Source: Domibacillus sp.
GTDB taxonomy: Bacteria > Bacillota > Bacilli > Bacillales > Domibacillaceae
DNA: 6,346 nt
Assembly (NCBI GenBank): GCA_031177795.1
Contig: JAPSKG010000138.1
Location: 1 to 6,346 of the forward strand
Direction of reading: 5' to 3'
Below are positions 4,535 through 6,346 of the stretch, one piece after another; within the stretch, counting starts at the first letter, position 1, and each line of letters opens with the position of its first letter. Below the pieces are notes generated by a model that was given only the letters and a program-made list of their open reading frames with translations, did no database searches and was not told the DNA's origin. Both the position numbers and the translations under genes were made by a program.

Positions 4535-5968
4535 ATGAAAAAACTGTTTTTGTTTCTATGCATCTATTTTTCGTTGTTTGGCTTTTCTCTTTATACATAC
4601 AACGTATATTTTTCTCAACCGGTTGTAACAGACGCAGGCCGGCTGCTGCCAGCAAAAATTAAAGCAATTAAGCAAGCAGATGGAGAACAGCAGCTGAAAA
4701 AAATTGTAGAAAAAGCCAATCAAGAAAACGAGCGGCTTACGATCGCAGGGATGCAGCACAGCCAGGGAGGACAAACCTATTATCCGGGAGCAGTCATGAT
4801 TGACATGAAGCCATTTAATAACGTGGTTAACTTTGATCCTAACGAAAAAAAAATCACCGTGCAAAGCGGTGCAACATGGGATGATATTCAGCGGCACGTT
4901 AATCCATACGGCCTGGCCGTGAAAGTAATGCAGTCGCAAAATATTTTTACAATCGGCGGAGCATTAAGTGTTAATGTTCACGGACGGGACATTCGGAATG
5001 ACTCTCTTATGGACACAGTAGAGTCCTTTCGTTTGCTAAAGCCAGATGGCACAGTTATTCAAGTCAGCAAAAAAGAAAATGCGGACCTTTTCTCTTATGT
5101 TATTGGCGGGTATGGTTTGTTTGGCATTATTCTGGATGTTACTCTTCACTTAACAGAAGATGAATTGTACCAGCAGAAAGTTGCGGAAATAAGCTATCAT
5201 GATTACCCTGCTTATTTTCAAAAAAAAGTGAAAAAAAACCCAAAAGTAAAAATGCATATGGCCCGTTTATCTGTGGCTCCGGCAACGTTTTTGCGCGAAA
5301 TGTATGTAGTGGACTATATACAAGCAAAAAACGAAGCTGATCTGGAGCAATACACAAAACTAAAAGAAGAACGGCTGGTTGCTCTCCCGAAGTTTTTCCT
5401 TGGATTGTCGCGTTACAGCGGATGGGGGAAAAATATGTTTTGGTCTTTGCAAAAAAGCTATATGGCAAAAAAAAGCGGCACTTATGAAACAAGAAACAAT
5501 GTGATGAGGTCTGAAACAAATTTTATGGAATATGAAAGCGGCAGCCGGACAGAAGTGCTTCAGGAATATTTTATACCTGTAAGCGAATTTACTGAGTATA
5601 TTGATGAATTGCGCATCTTGCTTGAAAAAAACAAAGAATTTAATTTACTGAATATTACGGTCCGTTATGTTGAAAAAAACAATCAATCCGTTTTGTCTTA
5701 TGCAAAAGAAGATATGTTTGCGCTTGTTCTATTAATTAACCAGGGAAAATCTGAGGAAGAGATAAAAAAGTCAGAAACAGTAATAAGAAAAATGCTTGAC
5801 TTAACACTGAAATATAAAGGAAGTTATTATTTGCCTTATTACTCATTTCCTTCAAAAAAACAGCTTTTAAAAGCTTATCCGCGCATCCAGGAGTTTTTTG
5901 AAAAGAAAAAAGAAATCGATCCGGATAAACGGTTTACAAACTATTTTTATGAGGAGTATGGAGAGTGA
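4535..5968 (+). CDS. yitY: Membrane-anchored FAD-dependent oxidoreductase (YitY-like, gulonolactone-oxidase type)
   Basis: This 477-aa flavoprotein belongs to the VAO/PCMH (FAD_binding_4) family. Residues 4-26 (LFLFLCIYFSLFGFSLYTYNVYF), preceded by Lys2-Lys3, form a signal or anchor helix without a clear cleavage site. The FAD domain spans about 37-205: GMQHSQGGQT (72-81), GATWDDI (112-118), GGALSVNVHGR (141-151) and GGYGLFGIILDVTL (191-204). His75 aligns with the histidine that binds FAD covalently in gulonolactone and alditol oxidases. The substrate domain follows, ending in DPDKRFTNYFY, a usual end for the family. The substrate is unknown, probably a sugar-derived or other alcohol. The ATG at 4535 has AAGGGG (4523-4528) 6 bases upstream. 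It lies behind the ade-ATL terminator, so it needs its own promoter, which I could not place convincingly. It overlaps the MFS gene, as yitY and yitZ are paired in B. subtilis. Family certain; orthology likely. Confidence 0.87.
   Translation: MKKLFLFLCIYFSLFGFSLYTYNVYFSQPVVTDAGRLLPAKIKAIKQADGEQQLKKIVEKANQENERLTIAGMQHSQGGQTYYPGAVMIDMKPFNNVVNFDPNEKKITVQSGATWDDIQRHVNPYGLAVKVMQSQNIFTIGGALSVNVHGRDIRNDSLMDTVESFRLLKPDGTVIQVSKKENADLFSYVIGGYGLFGIILDVTLHLTEDELYQQKVAEISYHDYPAYFQKKVKKNPKVKMHMARLSVAPATFLREMYVVDYIQAKNEADLEQYTKLKEERLVALPKFFLGLSRYSGWGKNMFWSLQKSYMAKKSGTYETRNNVMRSETNFMEYESGSRTEVLQEYFIPVSEFTEYIDELRILLEKNKEFNLLNITVRYVEKNNQSVLSYAKEDMFALVLLINQGKSEEEIKKSETVIRKMLDLTLKYKGSYYLPYYSFPSKKQLLKAYPRIQEFFEKKKEIDPDKRFTNYFYEEYGE
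5951..5956 (+). promoter_or_regulatory. Ribosome binding site of the MFS gene inside the oxidase gene
   Basis: GAGGAG lies 8 bases before the GTG at 5965 and within the last codons of the oxidase. It decides for the overlapping GTG start of the transporter. Confidence 0.7.
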
Positions 5969-6346
5969 ATTTTGAGCGGCTTGTTTTATCGCAAAGTATT
6001 GTTTTTATGGCTGGCAGTATGGTTTTTCCATTTTACGTTTTGCTGCTTCGAAACGTTGGCGAAAGCTATGCCCAATTTGGCTGGGCATACGGATTATTTG
6101 CGCTGGCCTCGGCTCTTTCTTATCCAGTGATTGGAAAGCTTGCAGACCGGTTAAAAGAAGGCAGCTTGCTGGTTTTTTATTCCCTGGCAATGGCAGTGGT
6201 TTTGCTTTTTTTCCCGCTGGTTACAAATGCAGGTCAAATTTACATTCTCCAAATGGTTATGGGCATACTCGGAGCGGTTCAAAAAAACACGGAAAAAACA
6301 GCTTTAGCACGGAATGTCAGCAAACAGCAGGCAGGGGCGGAAATCG
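5965..6346 (+). CDS. yitZ: MFS transporter (YitZ-like), N-terminal part
   Basis: The window contains 127 codons, open to the right edge. Translation begins (M)NFERLVLSQSIVFMAGSMVFPFYVLLLRN. Four hydrophobic segments are visible at about residues 6-28, 37-57, 68-87 and 92-106. Between segments 2 and 3 is GKLADRLKEG (57-66), the MFS motif A (GxLaDrxGrr/kx) that marks the loop between helices 2 and 3. The protein is thus a 12-14 helix major facilitator in the cytoplasmic membrane, most likely a proton-driven exporter; the substrate cannot be told from this part. The start GTG overlaps the oxidase stop as GTGA and has GAGGAG 8 bases upstream. Tight coupling suggests that it moves the substrate or product of the oxidase. 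The pairing recalls YitY-YitZ in B. subtilis. Confidence 0.82.
   Translation, partial: MNFERLVLSQSIVFMAGSMVFPFYVLLLRNVGESYAQFGWAYGLFALASALSYPVIGKLADRLKEGSLLVFYSLAMAVVLLFFPLVTNAGQIYILQMVMGILGAVQKNTEKTALARNVSKQQAGAEI

Noticed and set aside
5139..5519. 126-codon minus-strand frame inside the oxidase gene
   Set aside because: Antisense to a well-supported FAD oxidoreductase, with no family resemblance; a shadow of the coding strand.

Overview
The window reads as chromosomal DNA of a low-to-moderate G+C, endospore-forming Firmicute, most likely a Bacillaceae member. Three things point there: strong purine-rich Shine-Dalgarno sites (AGGAGG-type), T-tailed hairpin terminators, and a gene set made of CotF-like spore coat proteins, a YdbD-like manganese catalase, a Bacillus-type adenine deaminase and a YitY/YitZ-like pair. 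I see no insertion sequence, CRISPR array, tRNA, rRNA or phage gene.

Layout. The left edge (1-39, minus) holds only the first 13 codons of a DCC-family (DUF393/YuxK-like) thiol-disulfide oxidoreductase. A 463-base gap follows (40-502). It holds a G+C-rich, hairpin-forming block, a perfect 16-base palindrome, a plus-strand T-tailed hairpin with no recognised gene upstream of it, and a long hairpin that ends the next operon. From 1909 down to 503 on the minus strand is a three-gene operon: manganese catalase, a 65-aa YraE-like coat protein and a 96-aa CotF-domain (YraD-like) coat protein. A second 463-base gap (1910-2372) separates it from divergent plus-strand genes. That gap carries the leaders of both units and a small structured or coding segment of unknown nature.

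On the plus strand, adenine deaminase (2373-4097) overlaps a cysteine-less alkyltransferase-like (ATL) gene with a TTG start (4094-4390). A strong terminator follows (4441-4482). Next come a membrane-anchored FAD-dependent oxidase of the gulonolactone-oxidase type (4535-5968) and, overlapping it by GTGA, the start of an MFS transporter cut by the right edge (5965-6346).

How the parts fit. The minus-strand operon looks like a spore-coat or stress module in which a peroxide-removing enzyme is made with coat proteins. The ade-ATL pair joins purine salvage or catabolism with an O6-alkylguanine lesion sensor; whether that link is functional is unknown. The oxidase-transporter pair is a conserved but functionally uncharacterised couple in Bacillus. 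No clearly new multi-gene system is visible. The best candidates for something undescribed are the plus-strand structured RNA near 222-397, the segment at 2074-2190, and the unknown substrate of the oxidase/MFS pair.
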